Part shown: positions 31,901-44,099 of the stretch, in pieces
How the letters are laid out: every line of letters begins with the position of its first letter
How positions within the stretch are numbered: position 1 is the first letter of the stretch
Origin: Haplomitrium mnioides
Lineage: Eukaryota > Marchantiophyta > Haplomitriopsida > Calobryales
Direction: 5' to 3'
Length of the DNA stretch: 53,227 bases
NCBI GenBank assembly: GCA_049999725.1
Contig: JBNGIS010017893.1
Coordinates: forward strand, 1 to 53,227
Position numbers and translations under genes: made by a program
Notes under the pieces: generated by a model
Seen by the model: the letters and a program-made list of their open reading frames with translations, nothing else
Database searches by the model: none
What the model was told of the DNA's origin: nothing

Positions 31901-34744
31901 TACCCTCCTTCAGCAAAAGTTGAGCTCCAATTGCTCAATGATTTCTTGCTCCATGAAACCTTGCGATTTCCTCTACTGGATAGGAAATGCTATCACTGCT
32001 CAAAGAAACCCACGCCTTCAATAGCTTGAAGCAGAAACCAAATGCTTGATAACGAATGCTCAAAGCCGCAGTAGAAAATGGAAAGAATGCTCAAAGGAAG
32101 GTGTCTCAAATCAATGGGACAAAACAATGCTCATTGGCAAAGCCCTGTAATGATCTCTGCTCGACTTCAACCTTCATAGCTCTTAGGGAATCATAACCAT
32201 CCCTAAAACAAAGTTTGCTTAGAGTTTCGTGCTTGAAAAAGTTTCATCGAGCTAGGAATTCCAAGTAAAGAGGGTGAAGATGTCCGTGGCTTCTAGAGAT
32301 GGACCGCGAGGATGATAGTAAAGCCACCAAACTCGTCCCTTCTCAATCAAGAGACGACTGCGTCTTCCCGAATCAAGATATACTTCTCAAGACCACCACC
32401 AATCCTTGAGCTTCTTATACCAACCGACCAAATTCTCCCTCTTGTTCGACGCAACAACCTGAAGATCTGCACTCGACAATGCCCGTAGAAAATCAAACTA
32501 TCCTCAAAATCATCTAGCTCGATGAAAGGCTGCACAAAATCATGGCTTCCTTTGATGAAACCAAAACAGCAAGAAAAACCACCAAATCACAATTTTCTAT
32601 TCTTCAACGTAGAAATATTGAAGCCCCCATCTCTTGACGCTGCTCGACACCAATCTCTAAAACAAAATCAGATACACAATTTTTAGAGGTTGATTCTTTT
32701 CAATGAAGGGCCCTACTTAACAAAATCTACACCTGAAGACCTAATTGCTACGGAATTGTTTACGCCTTTTCCAAACTAACAAACCACATCGATCTACATA
32801 CATGCACACGACTCCAACTATTCTGCCTAAACACTTCTATCACTTTTCAATAGAACTCGGCAGTAAGCAACTCTTTTCTCTACAACTAAGACTTGGAGAA
32901 ACCGCGTAATGATTTGCTACCACTACTGCTCTCTCCAAAAAAAAGAAACCCTTCTGCGATTTCTGAGCTCTGCGATTTTCTACAACCTGCCTTCGACGAA
33001 AATCTGCACAGAAATCACTCAAACAAAACAACAATCTGCCAACGAGGAGATTCTCTACGCCATTGTTAGGGCAGGAGATAGGAGATTGAAGAAGCTTCTG
33101 GAAGAGCTTGTAGTGGAGCACAGGGATGAGCAAAATCATCGATGAGCAACAAAAGTGGCATCTCTTGACTATAGGGAAGTGCATTCTGTCAGTTGTTCGG
33201 AGCATGGTAAGTGGTGCAGTTGCTCGGGCATTTGCCTGCACCAAAACACAATTTGTCATCGACTTATGATGTTGCTGCAGATTCGTGGTTCAAAGGAGGA
33301 GTGGAATTTTGTCTTTCTATTTTAGTATGCCTCCTATGGCTAAGGCCTCCATTTGTAGGGGGAGAGCAATTATTTCATGTTTTGCAATCAGCCTGGCTGT
33401 GAGAAGGTACAACCACCTTTCCTTCTTGATCTTGAAATTTTTGTAACCGTTCTGGCCACTTGAGGAAAGAAAAGATAAAGCAAGGATAGCGATGACGAAT
33501 CTGGCAGAAAGAGGGAGAGTCGAAGTGAGGTAGATGCTCGAAGAACGTGTCGAGGGATGATGCAGATCCAACTTTTTTGCAAGTTGAAGGGGATGACTAA
33601 TTTGTTCTGTGGGCGCTACATGCGTGCGCTTGGTTGTTGCAAATATGTTGCTGCGATCCGTTGAACTGGTCCATTTGAGTTGGCTATTTTTTATTGTGTT
33701 GAGGTTGCATGGCTTTCTTATCATTTTGGAGAAGGACTCGGAGCTCCAGCACTCTATTACAAGACTATGTGAATTTTGGTGACGTGTTTGGTGCTGGTGC
33801 GTGCGAAGAGTTTCACGTACTGTATCCTCTGCACCGAGACCTAGTGCCTTGTCTATTTCCCTTAGTGCAATTTCAAGAACCAAAGTCGAGCTCACAAATG
33901 GTCGCAACGGGAGATTATTGGAATGTCAAGTGAGGCTAGACCATGCTATATTTGCAGTGGAGAATTTGATTGCTGGAAGGGAGGGGACAGAAGCGAAAGC
34001 CCTAGTCAAGATTTGGGTGAATCCAAGCCAAGCGGTGATAATGAATTGACTCGTAGTACACAACAATCTGAATCCCAGAAAGAAGAATCAGTTTGTTTAG
34101 CTTTCATTCCAACTGAAGGGGAAATGGAAAATGTCAACACAGGGTACAGTAGTATATACGCAAGGAAGTACGGTCCTAGTGGAGCGGGTGGCAGAGCTTG
34201 AAGCTTACGTTGGCCCCCCATGAGTGCTAATTGGTTTTCCTAAGGTTATTCTACCAGTCAAGTATCTCCACAAGAGGTAGGCATGGATAGAAATGTGAAA
34301 TCGTGAGATCGCAGAAGACCGTGAAGTGAAGAGAAGGCATGGAATGAAAGAGGAGTGGTGTGTGGAGCGATGGTCGAATGAGCTCATGATCTGTTCTGGA
34401 AGAATGCTGGAATGTACTGCGCAGGAACGTCGGGCCAGGTCGGAAGACAATACGTAGTTGAAAGAGGAGGTTTCGTGATTTCAGATTCTTTCACACACAG
34501 AGGATCATTTGGTTAGAGGATTCAAAGCAAAGGGAAGGGAATTCCATGTGATTTGGGTGAGATGGAAGCGCAGTGGGGATGTTGTCCTGCGGTCGTCGGC
34601 ATTGGGATTCCATCAGAGAGTTGCGCAAGATGTCGAGGGATGGTGGTAGCAAGATTCTGCCCGCTGAGGAGTTGCAGGGGTTTTAGAAATCCTCAGAAGA
34701 AATCAGTGTCGCCAGTACAGCACAGTTGCAGAGTGTGGGTTAAA

Positions 34745-35260
34745 AAAACGAGCCTCCCTGCGGAAAGTCCCTTCTAAATTTCGACGCTTATCTTTTGAAG
34801 GACTTTCTTGGGATGGTCTTCTTTCGGGAGAATCTAAGGCATTGGGGCTAACTGACCAAGCCATGCAGTTCATGGGGGAAGAGGAGGTCTGCAGCTCTAC
34901 CTTGAAACTAGGCTTGAGCAGCTGGAGACTTGCAACAAAATTGTGGAGTTGTTGTGCAGGTTTTCTGTTCTCATGGAACCTCCAACCAGTTTGGTGCATG
35001 TTTTTGTAAGATGGCACTGAATTCTTGGAACAGGAGTTTGCAAGATGTTACAGGAGCTGTATGAGAAATCACAATCTACAGAGGACCAGCCTCCTGCTGA
35101 CTTTTATGAAGAAGTCCCACAAACTGCAAGTGGTGGTTATGTGTGTCAATTGTGGGACTTGAGTGGAGTAGCAGACCTGGATTCTCGTTTGAGTAGAAGA
35201 CAGAGTGTCATGGCTGCAGCAATGAAGAAGCTCCAGAAGGACAGAATCAGACAGGAATGA
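34745..35260 (+). pseudogene. Coding-like fragment of unknown gene, plus strand
   Basis: Protein-like text appears on the strand opposite to the surrounding element. RRLSFEGLSWDGLLSGESKA and LTDQAMQFMGEEE come first. After a frame change comes RLEQLETCNKIVELLCRFSV, then a stop. The open stretch 35045-35260 reads YEKSQSTEDQPPADFYEEVP, then WDLSGVADLDSRLSRRQSVM and KKLQKDRIRQE before TGA. Its composition, with acidic and basic clusters and a helical end, is unlike the neighbouring noncoding text. I do not recognise the protein. It could be a captured, intron-free host gene piece; this is a guess. Confidence 0.35.
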
Positions 35261-36153
35261 AGAAGATGATGGTAAGGGGATATTAGGAGTTATATGTTTT
35301 TGTTAGAAGTGTGTTGTTGCAGGTCTGGCCTAGGAATGGAGATCCGAGAAAATTAAAAAGAGAGACAGCAGTAGGCCAGTTCTATTTTGTGAGTTGTTGC
35401 AGGTTGCAGGGTGATCAGAATTCCCTGTAGCTGGAGGCAGAGTAGTTGTGGAGTGATTGTTATTTGTGGAAGTGGAAGTTGGAGTGGAGAGAAAGGTGTG
35501 AAGTGCAAAAGCGTCATCATGGCTGAGTTTTCCCGTTACCTCCGGAGAGTGGCAGAAACTCAGCATGTAGGTCGTTGATCGAAACCTGCTGTCGGGAACT
35601 GATGACACCAGCAGGGAGTTATGGCAGCTTGTCACTGTCATACATGATGAGGCTGAATGGTCTGAAGCGATGTGTTGACTCCACAAGGTGAAGACCGCAC
35701 GTAGGACACCTGGATTCGTCAGTAGTTTGGGATTTTGGAAGATATGGAGTTAGGAAGATATGGATGGTAGAGATCTTGATAGTAGATGGGTAAATTGCGA
35801 CACACAATTGTGGGGGTAGACCTTGGAGTATGACACAAAATATATAAAGACACATGTATTACCTTTCAGTTACTTGTCATGTTACTTGTATTCATCCACC
35901 TTCTCTCTCAGATGTGGTATGTTATGTTGTTTGTTACATGCATGTAAGTTTCAGTGAAGTGTAGAGCTCCCCCCCCCCTATGCTCTCCATTTTTAACCCC
36001 AACAGTCATCAAACGGCTCTTCACACAAACGATCAGAAATTTATACGATTGCTTCACAGACCACAATCTTGAGCAAAATTTATTCCGCAAACTTTCAGCA
36101 CTCCAATATACCATGGATGCTCTCAATTTCTCGACCAGATTTCTTAATCGCAA

Positions 36154-36165
36154 TCCAAGATACCA
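36154..36165 (-). promoter_or_regulatory. Possible primer-binding site of the methyltransferase element
   Basis: Minus strand TGGTATCTTGGA shares its first seven bases with the initiator-Met site TGGTATCAGAGC and lies about 30 bp inside the 5' LTR piece. The match is partial, and a second CATGGTATATTGG occurs about 45 bp further in, so this is weak. Confidence 0.3.
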
Positions 36166-36197
36166 TGAATGACAGAAATCTCACAAATCTTTTGATG

Positions 36198-36460
36198 TGC
36201 TTTTCTTCGAGTGAAACCTTCTCGAAGAAATTCCAAATGTGTGTTGATCTTCCAATATTAGAACCAACGCACCTTTGCTCACAAGGAATCCATGCTTCTC
36301 CAAGAACTACAATACCACAGCTCTCCTCTTGGTTCATAGAAAATGAAAGACATTGAAAGACAACCTTGTGATGAGAGTACATGGCCCTATATACTAAAGC
36401 ACAAAAAGACGAAAACTCAAAATGTCTAAAAATAGAAAACTACATGGAATGTTGTGACAA
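36198..36460 (-). repeat. 5' LTR piece (last two thirds) of the methyltransferase element
   Basis: The minus strand starts TTGTCACAACATTCC at the satellite border and aligns with 25053-24790 of the full LTR, including the TATA box (36387-36393) and CACATTTGGAATTTCTTCGA. It ends GAAGAAAAGCACA. The first 126 bp of the LTR are absent, and that same 126 bp is what stands alone at 24664-24789. Confidence 0.82.
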
Positions 36461-39400
36461 ATGTGATTTAATGATTCCAAGTGAAGTGAATGACAAACAC
36501 ACTATGAATCACAAACCCTAAAACTATAAAACAAACAAATGGAAATTGAGATATTTTAGTAAATGTCAAATCAAGTCTATCAACTTCACTACAATATGTA
36601 GTTTAGACTCTCTTATTATACCTACTTCATCAATTCCTCATACCTAAGATTCCATGATTCCAAGTCAAGTGAATGACCAACACTATGAATCACAAACCCT
36701 AAAACTATAAAATAAACAAATAGAAATTGAGATATTTAGGTAAATATCAATTGAAGTCTATCAAGTTCACTATGATTGGTAGTCTTGACTCTCTTTTTAT
36801 AACTACTTCTTTCATCATTTCCTTGTACTTGTGGTTTCATGATTCCAACTCGATTGAATGACAAACAAACTATGAATCACAAACCCTAAAACTATACAAG
36901 AAACAAATAGAAATTGAGCTATTTCAATAAAATAATTTCAACTTCACTATAATGGGTAGTCTGGACTCTTGTATTATTACTACATGCTTCATCATTTCTC
37001 CATACCTAAGATTTTATGATTCCAAGTAAGTGAATAACAAACACACTATGAATCACAAATTCTAAAACTATGTAATAAACAAATGGAAATTGAGATATTT
37101 CAGTAAATATCAAATGAAGTTTTTTGACTTAATTTCAATGGGTAGTTTAAACTCTCTTGTTAGAACTACTTCTTTCGTCATTTCTTTGTACATGTGGTTC
37201 CATCATTCCAAGTCAAGTGAATGACAAACACACTATAAACCACAAACCCTAAAACCATATAACAAACAAATGAAAATTGAGATATTTTAGTAGATGTCAA
37301 TTAAAGTGTATCAACTTCACTACAATAGGTAGTCTTGACTCTTTGACTATAACCTCTTCCTTCAACATTTCATTATACCATGATTCTAAGATTCCATGAC
37401 TCCAAGTCAAGTGAATAAAAAACACACTATGAATAACAAACCCTAAAACTATATAACAAACAAATGGAAGTTGAGATTTTTAGATAAATGACAAATGAAG
37501 TCTATTAACTTTACTATAGTGGGTAGTCTCGACTCTCTTAATATAGCTACATCCTTCATGATTTCCTTGTACTTGTGACTTCATGATTCCAAAATTGGTG
37601 AATTCCAAACACACTATGAATTAGAAACCCTAAAATTATACAAAAAACAGATGGAAATTGAGATTGATAGTTACCACTCTCTTATTATAACTACTTAACT
37701 CATCATTTCCCCATACCTAGGATCCCATGATTCCAAGTCAAGTGAATGACAAACACACTATGAATAACAAACCCTAAAATTATGTAACAAACAAATGGAA
37801 ATTGAGATGTTCAAGTAAATGTCAAATCAAGTTTGTCAACTTGACTACTATCGGTAGTGTGGACTGTATTATAATAATACGTTCCTTCATCATTTCCTCA
37901 TACCTAAATTTCCATGATTCTAAGTCAAGTGAACGACAAACAGACTATGAATCACAAACCCTAAAATTAGATTGTAAACAAATGTAAATTGAAAGATTTC
38001 AATAAATGTGAAATGAATACTGTCAACTTCACTACAATGGGGTTGTCTGAACTCTCTTATTATAACTACTTCTTCCATCATTTCCTCATACCTAAGATTC
38101 CATGATTCCAAGTGAAGTGAATGACAAACACACTATGAATCACAAACCCTAAAACTACATACCAAAAAATAGAAATTAAGATATTTCAATAATTGTCAAA
38201 TGAAGTTTGTCAACTTCACTACAATAGGTAATCTAGACTCTCTTATTATAGCTACTTCCTTCATCATTTGCCCAAACCAAACATTCCACAATTTCAATTC
38301 AAGTAAATAACAAACACATTATGAATCACAAACCCTAAAACTATATATTAAAAAAAAATTTGCAATATTTCAATAAATGTCAAATAAAGTCTGTCAACTT
38401 CACTACAATAGGTAGTCTAGACTCTCTCATTATAAGTACTTCCTTCATCATTTCCCTATTCATGAGATTCCATGATTCAAAGTCAAGTGAATGACAAACA
38501 CACTATGAATCACAAACCCTAAAACTATATAATAAAAGAATGTATATTGGGATATTTGTGTAAATGTCAAATAAAATTAGTCAACTTCACTACAATAGGT
38601 CATTTTGACTCTCTTGCTATAACTACTTCTATCATCATATCCCAGTTTCTAAGATTCCATGATTCTAAGTCAATTGAATGTTAAACATACTATGAATCAC
38701 AAACCCTAAAGCTACATACAAAAAAATGCAAATTGAGATATTATAGCAAATGTCAAATGGAGTATGTTAACTTTACTACAATGGGTGGTATCTTATTATA
38801 ACTACTTCCTTCATCATTTCCCCATACCTAGGATTCCATGATTCCATGTCAAGTGAATAACAAACACAATATGAATCACGAACCCTAAAACTATATAACA
38901 AACAAATATAAATTGAGATATTTCACTAAATGTCAAATGAACTCTCTCAACTTCACTACAATGGGTATTCTCGACCCTTTCATTATAACTACTTCCTTCA
39001 TCATTTCCCCATACCTAAGATTCTATGATTCTAAGAAAATTGAATGACAAACACACCATGAATCATAAACCATAAATCTATACAACAAACAAATGTTAAT
39101 TGAGATATTTCAGTATATGTCAAATGAAGTCTCTAAATTTCACTACAATAGGAAGTCTTGCCTCACTTATTATAAATACTTCCTTCAACATTTTCTCAAC
39201 CTAAGATTCCATGATTCCAAGTCGTGAATAAAAAACACATTATGAGTCACAAACTCTAAAATTACATAACAAACAAATGGAAATCGAGATAGTTTACTAA
39301 ATGTCAAAGGAGTCTCTCAACTTCACTATAATGGGTAGTCTAGACTCTCTTATTACAACTATTTGCTTCATAATTTCCCCAGATCTAAGACTCTATGATT

Positions 39401-41722
39401 CCAAGTCAAGTGAATGACAAACAAACTATAAATCACAAACCCTAAAACTTTGAACCAAACAAATGGAAGTTGAGTTGTTTCAATAAATATAAAACGAAAA
39501 CTATTAACTTCACTACAATGGATAGTCTAGATTTTCTTAAAATAACTACCTCCTTCATGAGCTCCCCATACCTAAGATTCCATGATTCAATATCAAGTGA
39601 ATGACAAACACACCATGAATCACAAACCCTAAAACTATATAACAAACAAATGGAAATCGAGATACTTCAATAAATGTCAAATGAAGTCTCTCAACTCCAC
39701 TACAATGGGTCATCTCGACTCTTGTTTTATAACTACATCCTCTAGTATTTTCCCATACCCAAGATTCCATGATTCCAAGTCAAGTGAACGACAAACACAC
39801 TAAGAATCACAAGCCTTAAAACTATATAACAAACAAATGGAATATGAGATATTTCAATAAATATAGAATGAAATCTCTCGACTTCAATGCAATAGGTAGT
39901 GTAGACTCTCTTATTAGAACTACTTTCTTCATCACTTCCCTACATCTAAGATTCCATAATTCCAAGTCAAGTCAATGACAAACACACTATGAATAACAAA
40001 CCCTAAAACTATATAGCAAACAAACCAAAATTGAGATATTTCAATGAATGTCAAATGGAGTATGTCAACTTGACTACAATGGGAGTCTCGACTCTCTCAT
40101 TATAACTACTTCTTCCATCATTTTCCTATACCTAAGATTCCATGATTCCAAGTCAAGTGAATGACAAAACACATTAAGAATCACAAGCCCTAAAACTTTT
40201 TAACAAAGAAAAGGAAATTGAGATATTTTAGTAAATGTCAATTAAAGTCTCTCAACTTCACTACAATATGTAGCTAGGCTCTCTCACTACAACTACTTCC
40301 TTCAACATTTTTTATACCTAAGATTCCATGATTCCAAGTCAAGTGAATGAAAAACACACTATGAATCACAAACCCTAGAACTATATAACAAACAAATGGA
40401 AATTGAGATACTTAGATAAATATCAAATGAAGTATGCCAACTTTATTATAATGGGTAGTCTCAACTCTCTTATTATAACTACTTACTTCATCATTTCCCC
40501 ATATCTAAGATTCCATTACTCCAAGTTAAGTGAATGAAAAACACTCTATGAATCACAAACCCTAAAACTATATAACTAACAAATGGAAATTGAGATATTT
40601 AAGTAAAAGTTTGTGAACTTTACTACAATAGGTAGTGTGGACTCTCTTATTATAACTACTTCCTTAATTATTTCCCTATACNNNNNNNNNNGTAGTCTTG
40701 ACTCTCTTATTATAACTAATTCCTTCTACATTTTCACATACCTAGGATTCTATGATTCCTAGTCCAGTAAATGAAAATAACACTATGAATGACAAACCCG
40801 AAAACTAGTTAACAAACAAATGCAAATTGAGATATTTCAAAAAAATATCAAATGAAGTATGTCAACTTCACTACAATAGGTAGTCTCGACTCTCTTGTTG
40901 TAACTAGTTCCTTCATTATTTCCCCATTCCAAAGATTCCATGATTCCAAGTAAAGTGAATCACAAACCCTAAATCTATATAACAAACAATTGAAATTGAG
41001 ATATTTGAGTAAATGTGAAATAAAGTCTATAAACTTCACTACAATAGCTAGTGTAGACTCTCTTATTATAACTTCGTCCTTTATAATTTCCCCATACCTA
41101 AGATTCCATGATTCCAAGTCAAGTGAACTACAAACACACAATGAATCACAAGCCCTAAAACTATATAACAAACAAATAGAAATTGAGATATTTCGGTAAA
41201 TGTCAAACAAAGTTTGTCAACTTCACTACAATGAGTAGTCTCGACACTCTTATTATAGCTGCTTCCTTCATTATTTCCCTATATCTAAGATTCCATGATT
41301 CCAAGTTAAGTGAATAACAAACACACTTTGAATCACAAACCCTAAAACTATATAACAAACATATGGAAAATGATATATTTCAATAAATCTCAAATGAAGG
41401 CTGTCAACTTCACTACAATGGCTAGTGTGGACTCTCTTATTACAACTACTTTCTTCATCATTTCCCCATATGTAAGATTCCATGATTCCAAGTCAAGTGA
41501 ATGAAAAACACACTATGAGTCACAAACTTTAAAACTATATAACAAACAAATGGAAATTCAGATATTTGAGTAAATGTAAACTAAAGTCTCTCAACTTCAC
41601 TACAATAAGTAGTCTAAACTCTCTTTCTAAAACTACTTCATTTAGTATTTCCCCATACCTAAGATTCTATAATTCCAAGTCAAGTGAATGACAAACACAC
41701 TATGAATCACAAACCCTAAAAG
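36461..41722. repeat. 187-bp satellite, array 2 (about 28 units)
   Basis: The same satellite resumes after the insertion with ATGTGATTTAATGATTCCAAG and runs to AACCCTAAAAG near 41722. Unit words and spacing match array 1, so the two blocks were one array before the insertion. The GTGAATTCCAAAC variant is present near 37593. A 10-N gap lies at 40682-40691. No gene is seen. Confidence 0.96.
40682..40691. other. Assembly gap of ten N
   Basis: Ten N within the satellite. The flanking units do not obviously join in phase, so an unknown number of satellite units may be missing. Confidence 0.95.
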
Positions 41723-42560
41723 AAGAAGAAGAAAGAAAACCATCAAGAATAAGAGGATTTTGATCCAAATTAAGAAAGAAATGAGAAAACCCAATACTTG
41801 GTTGTTTGGAGTTGTTGTAGGCAAACTCTACAACCGGTAGGAAACTATCCCAATCGGCATGATGAACATTGATGAACACACAAAGCATATCCTTCACAGT
41901 CTGATTAGCATGCTCTGTTTGCCCATCTGTTTGAGGATGATAAGCATTAGATATAGAGAGTTTGGCGCCTAAAAGTTTGAGCAACTCTTGCCAAAACTTT
42001 TCGGTGAAACACGGATCTCTATTAGATATTAACACCTTTGGTATTTCATGATGACAAAAGACAGTACACAGTAAAATTTTGCCAATTGTGGAGCATCTAC
42101 TGTATCCACTGTCGGTGGTAAATGAATCTTCTTGTTGAGCTTATCCACAAACACCACAATTGCAGTAATCTCATGAGGCGTAGTTGGAAGTGATGTAACA
42201 AGATCCAAACTTATATGTTCCCAACGGGTAGTAGGAATTGATAATGGTTGAAGAAGTCCTAATGGTTTTTGATTCAAAGCTTTGTTTCATTGACAACTTT
42301 CACACAAACAAACAAAACCACAAACATCTCGAGCCTAGTTAGGCCACCACCAAGTGCACTAAAGAAACTCTATAGTTTTATCTACTCCAAGATGCCTAGA
42401 GATGGGAATGTCATGTGCTTATTGTAAACGAGCCATTTGAAGCATATCATCTTGTGGAACATATATTTGATGGCCTCGATGGAGAACACCATCTCAAATA
42501 GAAAACGAATAGCACTCACTATCTTTGACAGCTAATCCTGCCCAAACAAGACTAAAAGAA
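41723..42560 (-). pseudogene. Integrase remnant, second Ty3/gypsy family
   Basis: The zinc-binding segment lies near 42280-42400 (HDIPISRHLGVDKT, then CLCESCQ). The core runs RWEHISLDLVTSLPTTPHEI with the first Asp, then after a frame change LISNRDPCFTEKFWQELLKL with the second. AYHPQTDGQTEHANQTVKDM holds the position before the third acid, where the expected Glu reads Lys (VKD). Text stops at the satellite border, so the C-terminal domain and 3' LTR are gone. Confidence 0.88.
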
Positions 42561-42699
42561 CATCTTCTTAAAGTTTTTGACAATAGCTCCCACTAGTTGC
42601 CTTATCCAAATGTAAGATGCTAATGTTGTTCACATCTATTATATTTACTTGATGATGTGGCCTTTGTGACATTGCATCATGAATGGTGTGGAAATTTTA

Positions 42700-43070
42700 A
42701 GGCTTGTACTCTAGCTTGATATCAAAGAGTTGCAATTGATCTTCCCATCGGTGATGGCAACTTGTCATATTTTCCAAATAGATTGTTTGTAGCAATGGTT
42801 TGTGATCTATGCGTATAGGCATAGGTCTTTGTAAAAGATAGTGCCTCCACATTTTGGTGGTATAAACCATTGCCAATTGCTCTCAATCCCTTGCAGAATA
42901 ATTTCTCTTCGCCACTATTCAATCGACGTGACATGAAGGCAATTGGATGAAGTTCATCCTCAAACTCTTGTTGCAAAATTGCTCTAATAGAAAAATTAGA
43001 GGAATCAAATTCATCTATACAACATGCCTTTGGATCAAATGGTTGTAGAATAGGACAAGAAGAGACTGCA
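42700..43070 (-). pseudogene. RNase H remnant, second Ty3/gypsy family
   Basis: From a Met at 42976 the frame reads LHPIAFMSRRLNSGEEK, the RNase H-like segment. Downstream text in other frames still shows the pattern of a TDHK motif and a QxRW-like end, but frameshifts break it by about 42880. It lies between RT and the integrase zinc finger. Confidence 0.75.
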
Positions 43071-43189
43071 TCATTGAGTTGTTGAAATACCTCTTGCTCT
43101 TTGGCAGTCCATTGAAACTTGACCTCTTTTCCTAGTAAATCTGTAAGTGGTGCAACAATAAATCTGTAAGTGGTGCCATTGTGTGATAG

Positions 43190-43970
43190 CTTTAATTTTC
43201 TCTTCTTCTATTTTGATACCATCTATAGATACCTTGTGCTCTAGTAAGTAACCTCTTTCTTCCAAAATTTGCACTTGGATCTCTTGAAATAAAACTTCCA
43301 ATTGCGCAACCTTTGCAATAATTCTTTCATACAATCATGATACTCAACTTCAATTTTGCCAAAAATAAGAATATCATCTAAGAATACCAAAACTGACTTA
43401 TCCAATAGCCCATCAAAAACTTGATGTATTTGATCCATGAATATGGCCGAAGAATTAGTAAGACCAAATATAGGGACCTTCCACTCAAAATGTCCATATC
43501 TTGTTCAAAACGTTGTCTTTGGCACATCACTTGGCTTGATAGGAATTGGCCAATGACTACTTTTAAGATCTAGCTTGGAAAAAAATCACGCATTTCTCAA
43601 TTGATCCAACAAATCATCAATACGTGGTAAAGAATAGGCATTCTTTACTGTTTGATTGTTTAAGTTGCGATAATTAGTACAAAGACAAAATCCACCATCT
43701 TTCTTTAGTACAAAGAATATCGGCGCTCCTCAAGACAAAGTACTATGTTGAATGAAATCCTTCTCAAGAAGATCCATCAAGGTCTTACGAAGCTCTTCCA
43801 ACTCTTCCAACGATAACAGGTATATAAGCTTACTATACAGAGTACTTCTTGGCATCAACTCAATCGGAAAGAGCATTCCACAATCGTTTAGGAACGATTT
43901 TGGCAAATCATTTGAAAATACATATGAAAACTCCTTCAAAACGTCATTAATCATTGAGGTCGGTACAGAT
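43190..43970 (-). pseudogene. Reverse transcriptase remnant, second Ty3/gypsy family
   Basis: The N-terminal part, 43954-43730, reads LKEFSYVFSNDLPKS and LMDLLEKDFIQHSTLS. The palm contains KSVLVFLDDILIFGKIEVEY at about 43400-43350, with the FLDD catalytic pair, and LRNWKFYFKRSKCKFWKKEV follows. A 22-bp stretch (AATCTGTAAGTGGTGC) is duplicated in tandem near 43138-43180. Several stops and shifts make it inactive. Confidence 0.88.
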
Positions 43971-44099
43971 TTCCCTCTCTACTTATTCAAGTTCACAATA
44001 ACCTTGATCCATACAGCAAAAATAGGCAACTATTTCACTATCAAAACATTATGTTGAACTAATTTGGGCCTCTTTACTAATATTGTCAAACACTCTAAA

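Larger units (their letters stand above)
28914..36197 (-). other. Long leader or nested sequence between 5' LTR piece and gag
   Basis: About 7.3 kb, far longer than a normal leader, with no recognisable domain apart from a gene-like piece at 34745-35260. 30050-30680 is AT-rich. Near 29470-29490 the plus strand has CCTAACAAATAGTATGAGAG, which resembles an LTR end plus a damaged Met primer site. A run of ten C starts near 35969. Other transposons are probably nested here, but I could not define their borders. Open frames on both strands overlap and show no known motif. Confidence 0.45.
24664..36460 (-). mobile_element. Methyltransferase-bearing Ty3/gypsy element inserted in the satellite
   Basis: An 11.8-kb insertion in the satellite, coding on the minus strand. 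The left flank ends TACATG and the right flank starts ATGTGATT, so the satellite word TACATGTGATT is split with ATG on both sides. Reading the minus strand: partial LTR (36460-36198), leader, gag, protease, cytosine-methyltransferase-like domain, integrase-tail-like region with PHD finger, purine tract, full LTR (25180-24790), then a further 126-bp LTR start (24789-24664). No RT, RNase H or integrase core is recognisable. The LTR arrangement is that of a circularly permuted two-LTR form. Confidence 0.82.

Noticed and set aside
33317-33907. Minus-strand open frame of 196 codons near 33.3-33.9 kb
   Set aside because: No motif, low-complexity and serine-rich text, and overlapping open frames on the other strand. 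I see no support for a gene.
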